From the NCBI GenBank assembly GCA_014905825.1, contig JACGCN010000084.1, positions 22,924 to 86,923 on the forward strand: a DNA stretch of 64,000 bases. The letters are read 5' to 3'. This document shows, piece by piece, positions 11,754-23,200 of the stretch. Each line of letters opens with the position of its first letter. The first letter of the stretch is position 1. The translations under genes were made by a program, and so were the position numbers. This stretch comes from Lyophyllum atratum. Lineage: Eukaryota > Basidiomycota > Agaricomycetes > Agaricales > Lyophyllaceae. The notes beneath the pieces are model-generated. The model was not told the origin of the DNA, did not search any database, and saw only the letters and a list, made by a program, of their open reading frames with translations.

Positions 11754-13740
11754 CTCCATCAGGACCTTGGCATTCTTTCTGCATACTGCAGTCGCGACTG
11801 CGCACCTCTCAGCATCATGCATAATGAGCCAGGGTCCAGGATCGTCTGGCATTTTATTTTTATGTTCTGTTCTGTTTTGGATTCATTCTTGTTCTCGTCA
11901 TTCACAATGTATAAACTCACAAGGGTCTGCGTGATGACGAGCCGAGCTGCCGACAAGACTAAGCACTGCTAGTTGCCGAATGTTACTCTCAGGAAGCTCC
12001 AAGCCGCGCTCATGCTTCTCACTCCTAGATCAAGAAGCTCAGGATCTGTGAGCGCTGCGACGCGGGGCGATTGATTGGACATCAGCGTCGGGTTGGACGG
12101 GGACCCCGCGTCGCTTAAGACCCTGCCAATGCGACGCGAGAATTCTCAGAAGACCAACAGAAGACAGCGAGTGGACACTGCATGGTGTGACAGACTACGA
12201 TATAGCAACATCATCGCAGACAACGCGAATTTGATTCTGAGGGAGCCGTGAACCAAAAGTAGATGTAGGAGAAACTTCTACGTGCGTTTCAAGTTGATTG
12301 ACAACGCAAGAAACCAAGTGCCGTCCGCGGCGTCCGTCATGCATATTGCATACCATACGAGCACATCAAAAGCGCTAAAAGCCGACATTTGTGGGAAGAG
12401 GTTGGATCAGCAACACCGTAAGGACAGGGTGATCCTTGGACAGATGCCTGACTCGGAGTCGTTGGTATACCTTATGGACGTCTGGGCTTGAAGTTCGAGC
12501 TTCTCGGTCGTCCCCCATTCGTCTGGTATCAGTTAAAAATTCCATTCTAATTTCAGTCTACGCTGGACTGGGCTTGAAAACATATACGAGTAGCCAAAGG
12601 ACAAATGTTAAGCCATCCGCCACCGTGTTTGAGATGTCGGAAGGTCGGATAACGTCCCGCTGAGGTTCCGACCTGCATCGGAGCCGAACATTTTGTGCCG
12701 CGATGTGACACCAACCGAAGCCATTATGTGTGGTCCTTGCAGCACATAACGATTTCGAGAACGAGCATGTGAGTTGCCATGTAAACTCATGGATTTCTTG
12801 ACTTGAAGGGACGAAACGTGGCCAGTAGTCATGCGTCATCTGGTCTTTTGGTCAGGATATCGATTTTGATGCCGTGCCTAGCGCTTGTTAAGATTCAAGA
12901 TTAGCCCCTGGAATACCTTGTCTTGCGGAGCATCTGGGGACTCCGGATGAACTGATATCGATCTTTGTTGAATTCAAGGCATAGCAAAGACATAGGAGTC
13001 TAGTACCGTACTTACTACTCGGTGACCTCTTCGGATGCAGCGCCGGTTTGAGACTTGCTCGAGGACGAGGCCAGTACGAGGCCCTGGGGTCGGCAGATAA
13101 CGTGGTTTATTGATCGTTTGATGCGGGTGTCGGTATTTTCAGAAACAAGGTCATAGGTGGCCGCGTTTCCCTGTAAGAGCATCCTGAAATCAAACCGTTC
13201 CGACTTCCTAGATAGGATACGACGTGATGGAATCTGACTGAACCTATATTATCGACATTATCACCTTTTGTTCGAGACTGAGATGATGCCGGACCGAAGA
13301 GGAAGTGCGGCATTCTTTGACCGGTGTGAGAGGCGTTCTGGAGGGCAGCTCGTGGGCTTTCGGAGGGGATGGGAGGGGAGGGGAGAGCAACAGGTAGCTC
13401 TGTTGTCTACGAAACGGCAGGCGCGTATACGTGGGGGTACGACCTTGAACGTCGCGACGTGACGGAGGACGGCTGTGCAGTACCGTGTAGTCGGCCGGGT
13501 TAAACAGTAGAAAACAAAGTTGTATAATATGAGACTGGATTGCCGAAGTGCGGACCTATATCCGTCCATCCACATTCTCTCCTTTTCCTCAGTTCATGCT
13601 TCGTTCCGTGTCTTTGATCTTGTCTCTCTAGTCTTACTTTCTTTCCTTCGGTTTCCTCCTGCTTTGCGGCCATTACTGCCCTATCCGCTTCACACATCGG
13701 GCTTCACTTCAACGCTTGTATATTTAGTTTCATATTCGTA
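11754..13740. other. intergenic region with no supported gene
   Basis: About 2 kb between the Afi1-like gene and the Zn2Cys6 regulator. No open frame here has recognisable motifs, introns that lengthen it, or a sensible start. The last 200 bp (about 13560-13740) are strongly pyrimidine-rich, as expected of a fungal promoter and leader for the downstream regulator. I saw no inverted repeats, tRNA boxes or transposase fragments by eye. Confidence 0.55.
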
Positions 13741-15901
13741 ATGGCCAATAAAGCACAAGAGTCCCAAACCACCCTACAAAGAGGAAAGGCATGTCTGCGA
13801 TGCCGGTAAGTCTGCCTCCTTTCCTCCGCGACCTCTACTTACTGCCTTCATGCAGAAAACGGAAGATGGTACGCCCCAGTGTCGTTGAACAGAATTGGCC
13901 GCTAATGTGGCGTCTATCTAGAGGTGCGATGGGACCAAGCCATCCTGTCAGCAGTGCGTCCGTGCAAAGAAAGGGGACACATGTGAATACGACGATGGTA
14001 AAGGCAAGACCAGGACGCAGCTTCTTCGCGAAAACATCGCTCGGCTTGAGCAAAGAGTTCGGGAGCTCGAAGATCCTGAATACGTGTCCCCAGCGGTCGT
14101 TCTATACGATCCCCATGCTCATTCGCGCTCCGGGTCATCCTCTTCGTCTTTTAGTTCCCCGGGAGATACATCCATCTACACATCGCACTCCCCTCTGAGC
14201 TTCCCTTCGGGTATGTTTCCTGAGTCTGCTCACAAATAATACCGTTTCTAAAACCTCCCTATCAGATTCCTCCCCCACGTCTCCCAACGCATCTTGGACC
14301 TCCCTACAGCCTATCGCCTCACCTTCGCCTTCTCATTTCGCTCCGGAGATCTTCTTTGATGAGCACCAGACACGTTTCCAGCCACCAGTGGAACTTGCGC
14401 GAATGCTGTAAGAGCTCCGATGCATCCTTGCTTCTTCATGTGACAAATTTCCAAATATTTAGCCTTGATATCTTCTCTCCTCATCGTCGCCAATGCGGAC
14501 TCGATATTCATATGGGACGGCTCAAGGACACTCTGGCGACGCCTGAAGAGCAACGCCATCCCGCCCTTATGAATGCCATGTATCTATGGGCCTGTTTTAT
14601 TTCTCGACCTGAGCCTCTTTGCCAACATGAGGATCACTATCTCGGACTGGCCCTCGATGCACTGCGAGATGGCCTTCGTGATGGCGAGAAGATAATCGAT
14701 ATAATTCAAGGTTCATGTCTGCTGTCGATGTACTTCCTTGCCAATGGGCGCATTTTGGAGGGAAGTTACCATGCCACCGCAGCTGCAGCTGTTGCTGTCC
14801 AGTGTGGTCTTCATCTGAACACGCACCAAGAGCAGTCATGGCCCAGCGACCCTCAGGAGCCCTACGATACGAAGCCATCGCGGACTGGTGTCAAGGAAGG
14901 CGAGCGCATTCTAGCATTCTGGCAGGTGTATAACTTGGATCGTTGCTGGTCTGTCATACTCCGCAAGCCCTCCATCATTCCCGACGGACTCGACCCTCGA
15001 CAGTCGATCAACTGCCCCTGGCCTCAGAATTGGGCAGAGTACGAGGCGGTAAGTCTGACGGCATTCCGTCTATACATAACCTGACAATCTCTACTCACTA
15101 GGGTCATATCAATGTCGATGTTCCTTTCCAGACCATAAAGGGATTCATGGATGGTGATGTGTCTCCCAGTGCCTTCTCGACTCAAGCTCTCCGCGTGAAA
15201 GCCTCTGCCCTTTTCTCCCGCGCTGACCAGCTCTCTAGCAGCTGGGACCCAAGTGCGTCTTCCCTTCGTTCCTTTTTCATGCTCCTCATTTTTTTTTGGC
15301 AGGGGTGAAGCAAACGTCAACCTGCACGCAGGAGATTCAAGCGCTCGAGACAATAATTGGTCAATTTATCACGACTTTGATGCCCCTCGATCAAGTGGAT
15401 ACGATGTCCCATGAAGACAAACACACCATACTAGCAGCTCACACCCTCGCTCACACAGCGTTGATTCAGCTCTATCGACTTTTCATGCAGGATGATCCTG
15501 CTGTGTTTGACAAGTGCTCTCGCTCTGCGAGGGCGTGTGTCTCCGTCGTCAAACACATCAGCGAACGGGATTTCAACTTCCTCGATCCCATCATCGGTGT
15601 ATGTATCCATCTGGCCATCTCTGCAATGCTTCCTCACCTTTTTTTTGTATAAAGCCCTGCTGGTCGTATGCCGCGGACACGCTAATTATGGAGCTTGAGA
15701 CACAGGAAGCTGCGTGGACTCTCATGGACACCGACGTTCGAAATCAAATCACTACTCTTCTTTATGCCATGACGACTCTCAGCCCTCGCCTGCCGATTGT
15801 TGGTACGTAGCTAGTGTTACGAGCCTTTCTACATCTACTGACACCCCTTTGATCTAGCTATCGCAGCTGCCAAAGTCCAGAAGAGACTTGCCGAACTATA
15901 A
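13741..15901 (+). CDS. Zn2Cys6 binuclear-cluster transcription factor with fungal-specific regulatory domain
   Basis: A fungal DNA-binding regulator; its targets are unknown. ATG 13741 (MANKAQESQTTLQRGKA) leads into CLRCRKRKMRC-DGTKPSC-QQC-VRAKKGDTC, a complete C-x2-C-x6-C-x6-C-x2-C-x8-C zinc cluster. It is followed by a coiled linker (LLRENIARLEQRVRELED). The cluster is assembled from three exons, the middle one (13856-13868) only 13 nt long. After a Ser/Pro-rich linker comes the middle homology region typical of fungal regulators (HPALMNAMYLWACFISR, LRDGEKIIDIIQGSCLLSMY, HATAAAAVAVQCGLHLN). Several introns interrupt the C-terminal half. The frame ends in KVQKRLAEL with TAA 15899-15901. No neighbouring biosynthetic cluster hints at its target genes. 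Confidence 0.9.
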
Positions 15902-16605
15902 TCCTCGGAAATCTTCAAAAATGGACTTCTCATCGCTATTTTATCTCGAACATTTATTATCGGACAGCTACTGCACTGCTCTGGACTTTGCTTTGGACGT
16001 TATTTGGCTCACGGACACTTAGGAGTTTTAGTCGGATTCTGCTGCCTGGTACTCTTATGAGGCCAATGGACACTAGACGAACTCTCGCCCCCACGGACAT
16101 CTTTGAACTAGCCACCTCCTCTCCTATCCCATTTTCATGCCCGCTTTACGACGTGCTCCCCCGTTACATCGGATTTTTTGCTACGGACTATACCTCTGCA
16201 CCCAAAACCGACCCAGACCTACCAAAATGTATTTTTTAGATATCTTCGGACTACTGTACTATATCCTCCACCCATCCTGCTACCCTTAATTTGTTTATAA
16301 TGCTTCCACTCACGCTCATCGGCTGCGAAGCTGGCCATCGTCTCCACACAGCAGTGCCCTTATTATTCATGCAGCGCATTTGTCGGTGCATACTCCCCTC
16401 GTTGTATTACTGGGGCTGGGGCTTTTGGACTTTTATTACCGCTTTAAAGGCTGGTCTCCACTCTCTTTACCTTTTATATTGACATTATCGCGTACTTATA
16501 GGCTACGGACCTGCATTTTATCATGCGCATACCGGATAGTCGAATTTCACACCCTGTATCGTTTCGTCGTGTTTTCCAAGTCGGTTGTACATAGCACTCA
16601 ACTTA

Positions 16606-16683
16606 CAGCGGTTTGCATATATGTTGGCACTGCTCGAAAAAGTAGAAGAGATCAAAACTTCAAAATCCTAACCCTAATATAGG
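16606..16683 (+). repeat. left terminal inverted repeat of the MITE
   Basis: Pairs with 16826-16902 on the opposite strand. Shared blocks include CAGCGGTTTGCATA, TTGGCACT, CGAAAAAGTAGA, GAGATCAA and TTCAAAATCCT. The flanking base pair is TA. Confidence 0.85.
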
Positions 16684-16825
16684 TTTTATCTCTTTGAACG
16701 TGTGTGGAAGCCGCTGAGTGTGTCCTAACTGGCTTCCGTGAGGTAGTCATGTCTTCAAAGTATAGGATTCGACGGCTGTCCTCGGATTATGTGTATGCTT
16801 CACAACGTCAGAGTCACACATATGC

Positions 16826-16902
16826 CCTAATCTAGGGTCAGGATTTTGAAACGTTGATCTCTCTACTTTTTCGGATAGTGCCAAGATTTATGCAAACCGC
16901 TG
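16826..16902 (-). repeat. right terminal inverted repeat of the MITE
   Basis: Reverse complement of the left arm at 16606-16683, with scattered substitutions and one missing base within the GTAGAAGAG block. Followed directly by TA at 16903-16904. Confidence 0.85.
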
Positions 16903-17356
16903 TAATGAACGGCTTTGACTTGGTAGATATTCTCGAAGAGTGATTTGCAGTAGTAGTCGTACTTTACTGGCTTGGTGCAATCACTGAATGCCAGGGTTCT
17001 GAGATTATGGCAATGTCAAGTACAGGCAAGCTAACTATATCCCTTTAACTTTTTTGTGTCGAGCCCATAATCAAACTTCCAGTGGGCGAACGGGCTCCGA
17101 CGTCGACCACTTTGTGGCTTGGACAAAACCGGTTTGCAAAATTACTTGTGGCCAATCATAGGGCAATGATTACTTACATAATAGAATAAAGTTCTATGGG
17201 CAGCAAATGATTTCTCATTCAGAATCATACTCGACGCTCTCCCCTTCTGAATTTTACTGAGGGCCCTGAGCGTAAGCTGGCCAAAGTACACACTCCTTAG
17301 TGGATTCCGACTTCGTGACCGTCTCCGTCCAACAGTCAAGGGGTGGAGAGCATGGT

Positions 17357-18412
17357 ATGCAAGTGTCTACGGTCACAATATCATCGCAGAATATTGTCGC
17401 ACTCGCTCAGACCACGATAGCATCAGTGGGCATTAAATGCGAATGGGGAAGTGGGAGAGATGTTTGTACTGTTGTGGCAGCATGCTGGGAATCTCTGCAG
17501 AAGGTGCGTCAATTGATGTCAAACACATCCCAGTTTTGAACACTCACACCGTCTGCCTTTATATTATAGCATTATCATTGGCATCTCTGTGACGTGAGGT
17601 CCAAGAGACATGTAAGATAGTTGACTTGCTTGCAAACACATGACTAACAAAACGAGCATCCAGAAACACACCCAGCTTCAGTGCCAGCTACCAAGATGCA
17701 GTGCCCGCTTTCAGCCCTCTTTTAACGCACTACAAGATCACATTGAGACCTCGCATCTCTCCCGCATCATAGTTGTCTGCCCCATTGACGGTATGTAAAT
17801 CCAACATAGGTGAGGCATGAAGAATTAAACTTTGGCATCTATAAAGGTTGTCGGTCAGGAGGAGTTTTGCGGTCCAACACGATCTCGAAGCACTTTGTGG
17901 ATGAGCACCTACATCTGGATGGGAAAACTGTGCAGCTTCCTTCTGCAGTGCTGAAGCCGTCATGGAGGCCCTTCTATCCATCCGAAGCCGTGAAACCGCC
18001 ACCGCCACTCCCACACAACCCAAGCCCAGGATGTGTCCTCGTATCCACCTCCCCCGCTCCCCGAAGCCGCAAAAAACTCTCAACCTCCCCACCCACGTCC
18101 TCGCAGATTTCCACAGCGTTCGCCTCACCCCGGAAGCAATCCCGTAGACAGATTCCGAAGAAGGAGAAGGCGGACGACGATGAGGATGAGTTGACGATCC
18201 CAGATTTTGCCCCGCTTCCCGGATACCCAGAGTCTGCCTGCCGTGAACCCCAAGAGTTTGTCGTATGGCGCCGGCCAACTGTTTTAGACGTGGATGTCGC
18301 CCGACCGCAGCGCATGCATGAGGGCCCCATTAAAGAGACCCCCACCAGTATCTTGTATGAGGTGTTCGCGCAAAGGGTTGATGAGCTGGAGCGTAAGAAC
18401 CTCCTCTCGTAG
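17357..18412 (+). CDS. C2H2-like zinc-finger protein, uncharacterised
   Basis: I do not know a named family. ATG 17357 (MQVSTVTISSQNIVAL) is the first in-frame start. Splicing out 17504-17569 and two later short introns gives a chain of Cys/His units. These include KCEWG..C..AAC, WESLQKHYHWHLC, then CQLPRCSARF with DHIETSH (a C-x4-C ... H-x4-H finger), and VVCPIDGCRSG with SKHFVDEHLH. So there are at least two, perhaps three, finger-like modules in the first 130 residues. The rest is Pro/Ser/Lys-rich and disordered (SEAVKPPPPLPHNPSPG, DDDEDELTIPDFAPLPGYP), ending in a short helix before TAG 18410-18412. Probably nuclear and nucleic-acid or protein binding. Intron phases agree with the finger reading, which supports the gene model. 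Confidence 0.7.
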
Positions 18413-18758
18413 CTCTGCTGTGGGGTTATAATTTATACCACTCCATAAATGACGCTTGTGTATGTATCGACGGTGGGCCATCCTGATTTCTTGCGCAGAA
18501 GATGACCGAGAATAGAGGTGGATACGACGGGTCCCTGCTTGCTTGAAGTATTATAGTCTGCAGTTGCATATACTATTACTATCACTATGATGTATCGTAG
18601 CTTTAAGTTAATCATTACTGTAAGTACCATAATATTACCTGGCACGCGATAAGATAAGATTTTTTCGGGACAGCTATCATCCGAGTCCGGAGGACGACTT
18701 CACTGACTCACTCTGTATCCTTACTACTACTAGCAACCTCTCACTCCCACCATCTACC

Positions 18759-20112
18759 ATGGAAGAAGCTCCTCCCCTCCTCTCGTTCCCTGCGATTCTA
18801 AGAAACCCAGGCATTTCCAGCAGATTTGCCCACCTTCAATCGACCCAACATCGGTCACAGGCTGTTCCAGCCGTAATCAAGAAGCTCAAACGAGAGCATG
18901 AGGGGAAGCGGTGGATAAGGCGTAAAGATAATGGTTTGTGGAGCTTAAATCCTGCATGCTCGTGGTCTGACGCTTCATAGCACGATTTACGGGCAATCCG
19001 CATATCGTAGCCGCTACCAAGCGGGATTATGCCCTCCAGGTACCTCAAGTTCGAGCGACGTTTCCAGAGCCTCTGCCTCCATATCTCCCGCGAAACGCCA
19101 AAGTCCCTACCAACGCTCTCCCCGAGCGTGATCCTATCTCTGCCAATGCTGGTCGCTTTTCTCTGAGCCTCAAGGGCATGCGACGGGGATTGCGCAAATG
19201 TGGCTTCCGTGCCGAACTGCTTGTCCGCGACGTAGAGTACGAGATTATCGAATGGCTCCAGGCCGGTGGTACGGTCCTCAATCCAGATGCTCGCGAGGCA
19301 GAAGACCTCGCTGCGCCTGGTATCCTTGTGGGGGACACTGAGACGATATTTGAGGTTTCCCGTACGCCTCTACAGCTGGTGTGGTACACCGATAACGACT
19401 CATTTGCTCGCTATGTGGTGCACTGCTGCGCCCGATACCACGAAATCGTCAGCTTTAGTCAGTTCCTTTCCCTATCCTTGAATCGCCCAGACTAATAGCA
19501 CTATCTACAGGCAAGGAATTATCGGGGCGGCGACTCACGTATCTCCTGCGCCCGAATGTCACTCGGCCAGATCATCGTGCTCCAGGCACGCTTGATACAC
19601 CCCCAGTGACAGACATCGACTACTCTTCCCAGCCCGATACAGAGTCAGACCGTGGAGGTCTCGAGACGGACTCGGACGTTGAGCAGCCATCCTTACAGCA
19701 GTCAACACATCTCCCCGCCATCACAGAAGATTATTCCCCACTATCCTCACCTGTCATATCACCTCCGCCACATCTTGATAGCGAAGCATGGTCGATCATA
19801 GGTGACACCGACGTAGAAGGGGACGAATCAGCCAGTGACGCCGAACTAGCGGCGGAAGTCGAGTCTTTATCTCTCAGCGCAGCCGATACAGACCTAAATG
19901 CCACACCTAAAGCGAACATTTACCTCCGCCAGCAAGCATCTCTGCGCCGTCGCGGTTGGTCCCAGGGACGGGCCACCTCTTCGCCATCCCGTTCCCCTGC
20001 ACGGAGACCCTTCCGTCGTGGCCCCCTTCGCTACGATCCGCCTCGTTTGACCAAGCCCACAGCTCTTGCGCTGCACCAGCAACAATCATTCTATGATTAT
20101 CTATTCTTATAA
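18759..20112 (+). CDS. R3H-like nucleic-acid-binding protein, uncharacterised
   Basis: ATG 18759 sits in a good context (ACCATGG). The N-terminal half has conserved-looking blocks: RFTGNPHIVAATKRDYAL, ATFPEPLPPYLPRNAKVP, then GRFSLSLKGMRRGLRKCGFR and AELLVRDVEYEIIEWLQ. A later segment, SFARYVVHCCARYHEIVSFS spliced to KELSGRRLTYLLRPN, has the Arg-x3-His spacing (RYVVH) and the hydrophobic pattern of an R3H domain, which binds single-stranded nucleic acid. The C-terminal 200 residues are acidic and Ser-rich, with an Arg-rich end (SRSPARRPFRRGPLRY). Family assignment is by eye. It may belong to proteins annotated with an R3H-associated N-terminal domain. It is convergent with the chitin synthase, 136 bp away. 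Confidence 0.6.
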
Positions 20113-20248
20113 TTGGAAAGATACATGAGTTCCGCTGGCCACCGGGTATGGGTATGTAATGTAACGTTGTACAAACTATGTAGTGTGATACACATCAGCG
20201 CCAATGTCAGTGCAAGAGTCCGATAAGTACTAATAATGATAGGTTGTG

Positions 20249-23200
20249 TCAGCCCATGATTAGACGTGTAATGAGGTACAAAGTGGACCCAAGGAAGCGC
20301 TTGGGAAACATGTCACTATTGTTGAGCAGACGGATGGAAAATGAAAGGAGGACTTACAATAAAGTTCGTTATGGCAGTGAAAGCAAGGATAAAAATAAGA
20401 TAAGCTTTCGTCCTGCTGGTGGCGCCGCCTTCACTGAAAGTACCAGACGGCTTCGCACCACTTAAAATGCCCACTAATAGAAGGCCCTGCAATCGCGCAG
20501 TATCAACACCACAACCCCAGAACAAGCTCGCGAACGCACATTCGACAAAACCCAGGTCAACAAAACCTAAGGAACGCCGATCAGTATACAATCCCAGCAT
20601 ACACAAGAAAGGAGACAACAGACATTGGTTCTAACGTTCGCATAATAATCTTTCGCCGCCTGCTCCTTCTCCGCAAGTGATGGTGCGCCTCCAACCCCCT
20701 TCGCTGCGACTGGCTTGCGCGTCCTGAGATTTGTAAGCGCCTCCTCATAGATACTGTTGACGTCCGCGGCCTCAGTGAGCATCTCAACATCCACCTGGGA
20801 GTGGCTGTCCTGGATAACGGCACCGAGATCTGTCTCCGGAAGGTTGTCCTGCTTCGTGCCCCATGAAATCTATGGGAAAGTAAGCAACTACAGGGCTGGA
20901 TGAGGAGAAAGTCGACTGACATCATCGAGGTTGGAAAAGGCGTAGCTAAAGACGGGTGAGATGGAGGAGGATAGAATAAGCGTGGGGACGTACATGTTTA
21001 AAATGTTGATGTATGTTGGCGAGAGCAGTAAATACGGTATGAAGCTCGTGAGCATATGCCATGGATCAAATGCCAGGATGCTCGCAAACAGGTACACTGT
21101 ACCACATCAGTATACTCTCTACTGGTTCGAGAAACAATGAGTACTAACATCCATAGGTGATGACGATGCTAAAGAGCATAATCGAGTTGGCATAGCCGCC
21201 TTGCTCTGCCGCTTGCAGCGAACATTTGACAGACGCGAATATGAGGTACACCATCAATAGGCTGAACACACACGCGGTGGACATGTATTTCCACTGCGAC
21301 CTGCAAGCACCAACAGGAAGTATCGTTAACTGGTGGTGGTACAATAGTTTGAACGAGGACGTACGCTTGGGGCTTGTTACCCATGGAGAATAGGAAGCAC
21401 GCAACAATAATAGACGCCATGACATACTGCGTAGGGAGGGTCGATGAGTCTGTGCCGCTGAGCAAACGTAGTATGTAAAATGCGGCTCACCTGCACGAGC
21501 GTATTAAAATATTTGATCCCGGTCATCTTAAATGACGGGTCCTCCAACGATGAGGTCAATACCATCTATACACCCTCATGTTTGAAACCCCGATAAGAGC
21601 TATGCAGAGACGAGGAGCACTCACGAAAAACAGATAAAAATTACCCTATATTCATTATCAGCTTACTGTCTCACCAAAGAAGGAATATCGACACTCACAA
21701 TACTAAACCACGAAAAAATCAGATTAATGATATTGTACACCGTCTCAACCATGAGCATGATCTTCCTGGATAAACTGTGCCCGGAGCGCATGATTTGTCC
21801 AACATGCGCTATGGCATATGTTGCAGCAAAGAACGAGCCGTTGAGCCACCGCCGCCGCTGGCTGATGAACTCCGGCAGGGCCTCGGGGACATCCGTCTCG
21901 CCGATGGCGCCCTTAACGTATTTGAGAACCCTGTTGGGGAGCATAATTAGGTTGAATTCTTTAGAAGTGAGAAGGGAAGTGGACTTTCCAGTTGCAGTTT
22001 GCCTTCGCTACGAGTTCAAAACATAATATGCGCTATATAAATTTCGTTAAACATTTTCTCCTACATTGAAAAGAAAGAGACGTACATCCTCAGCAAGGTC
22101 TGTAAAATAAGGTCCTTACATCAGTTCATACCCTGCCCTGAGTCTGATCACAAAGACGCACACATATTCGATGTAAAGATGTCCGTGTCGCGACCGTGTA
22201 GCACCTCCCCTTTGAAGTATGATGCCAACGGGCCTACGCCCTTCTCGTCGTTCTGTAGTGCAATATACCTGATAATAAACGTCAGGATCCGGATCTTTCA
22301 GGACTGAATACTCCCGAACCACATACCGGTAGGCCGAGAATGCGCCGGGCTATATGGAACAATGAAATCAGAGGATGAAGTACCTCGGTAGGAAGTGACG
22401 TGGCTCACCAAGACGCTGATGTACCCAAACATGGACTCCGTCGTCTTGTCGAGGATACCGCTTATCTTATACTCGAAGTTCTGAGCTGCGACTAGCACAC
22501 TTTCAGCAGCTCTCCACGCATTGATGATGAGGAAGGGCCTACCTAGAGGGTTGAGGAGCAGCGACCACCTTTTTCCTTTGTACGTCGAAATCTCGCCACA
22601 TGCACCACCGACACTCGAGTTGACATCAAACGCTTTCCAGAGACGGTATATACTGTTCTTTCCCGGTCGCGTACCCACGTCCAGTAGTACACACACGTTC
22701 GGCTGCGAATTAATCAATATGATCAACATCGCCGCGTCATCAAGTTCACAGGGTCTCTACATACCTGTAACATCGGCGCGAATGCGTTGAAGAACCACCG
22801 GTGGCTATTGATCTTCTTTTGGTTCTTTTCCTTCATGCAGAAGATGATCTGCGTCGGCATGATGCCCTTGTCTGGGTACTTGAAATGCAGATTGGGGTCG
22901 AGCGCGAAGGTGGTGGTGTACTCGAAGAGATGTGCAGTCACTTCCTTATTGTTGACCATGTTCTTCATGTGGTCGCCAGCCTGGTAGACGCCAAGGAGTG
23001 TTAGGCAGTCCAGCACCCGCGGGTGGATCTTTTTACGTCCATCCGCGACTATACATACAACTACCTGAGAAGGTCTTGATATAAGTGACTTGACTGAGGT
23101 AGAACACACGCACCTTCTCCCATGCATTAGGGCCCCAGGTCTGTGAATTCTTGCGCGTGCACAGATGCGCGATATTCTGCATCACGCCATACATTGTCCT

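Larger units (their letters stand above)
16606..16902. mobile_element. non-autonomous Tc1/mariner-type MITE, 297 bp
   Basis: The two ends are inverted copies of each other: left arm 16606-16683 begins CAGCGGTTTGCATA, and right arm 16826-16902 ends with TGCAAACCGCTG. The arms match over about 77 bp with roughly ten differences and one small gap. They are bracketed by TA on both sides (16604-16605 and 16903-16904), the target duplication made by Tc1/mariner transposases. Ends starting CAG are also common in that superfamily. The 140-bp middle codes for nothing. It is therefore a short passive element that would depend on a transposase elsewhere in the genome. Confidence 0.85.
15902..17356. other. 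intergenic region containing a MITE
   Basis: 1.45 kb between the regulator and the zinc-finger-like gene. The first 700 bp is probably 3' UTR and spacer; its short open frames (for example 15988-16239) have no family features. The only structure I can support is the inverted-repeat element at 16606-16902, listed separately. Confidence 0.55.

Noticed and set aside
16660..16840. Telomere-like CCTAACCCTAA and GCCCTAATCTAGGG
   Set aside because: Only one or two imperfect units inside the MITE arms, mirrored by the inverted repeat; not a telomeric array.
17730..18278. Minus-strand open frame of 182 codons
   Set aside because: It is antisense to the coherent zinc-finger-like gene on the plus strand, whose introns and Cys/His pattern are consistent; the minus frame has no family features.
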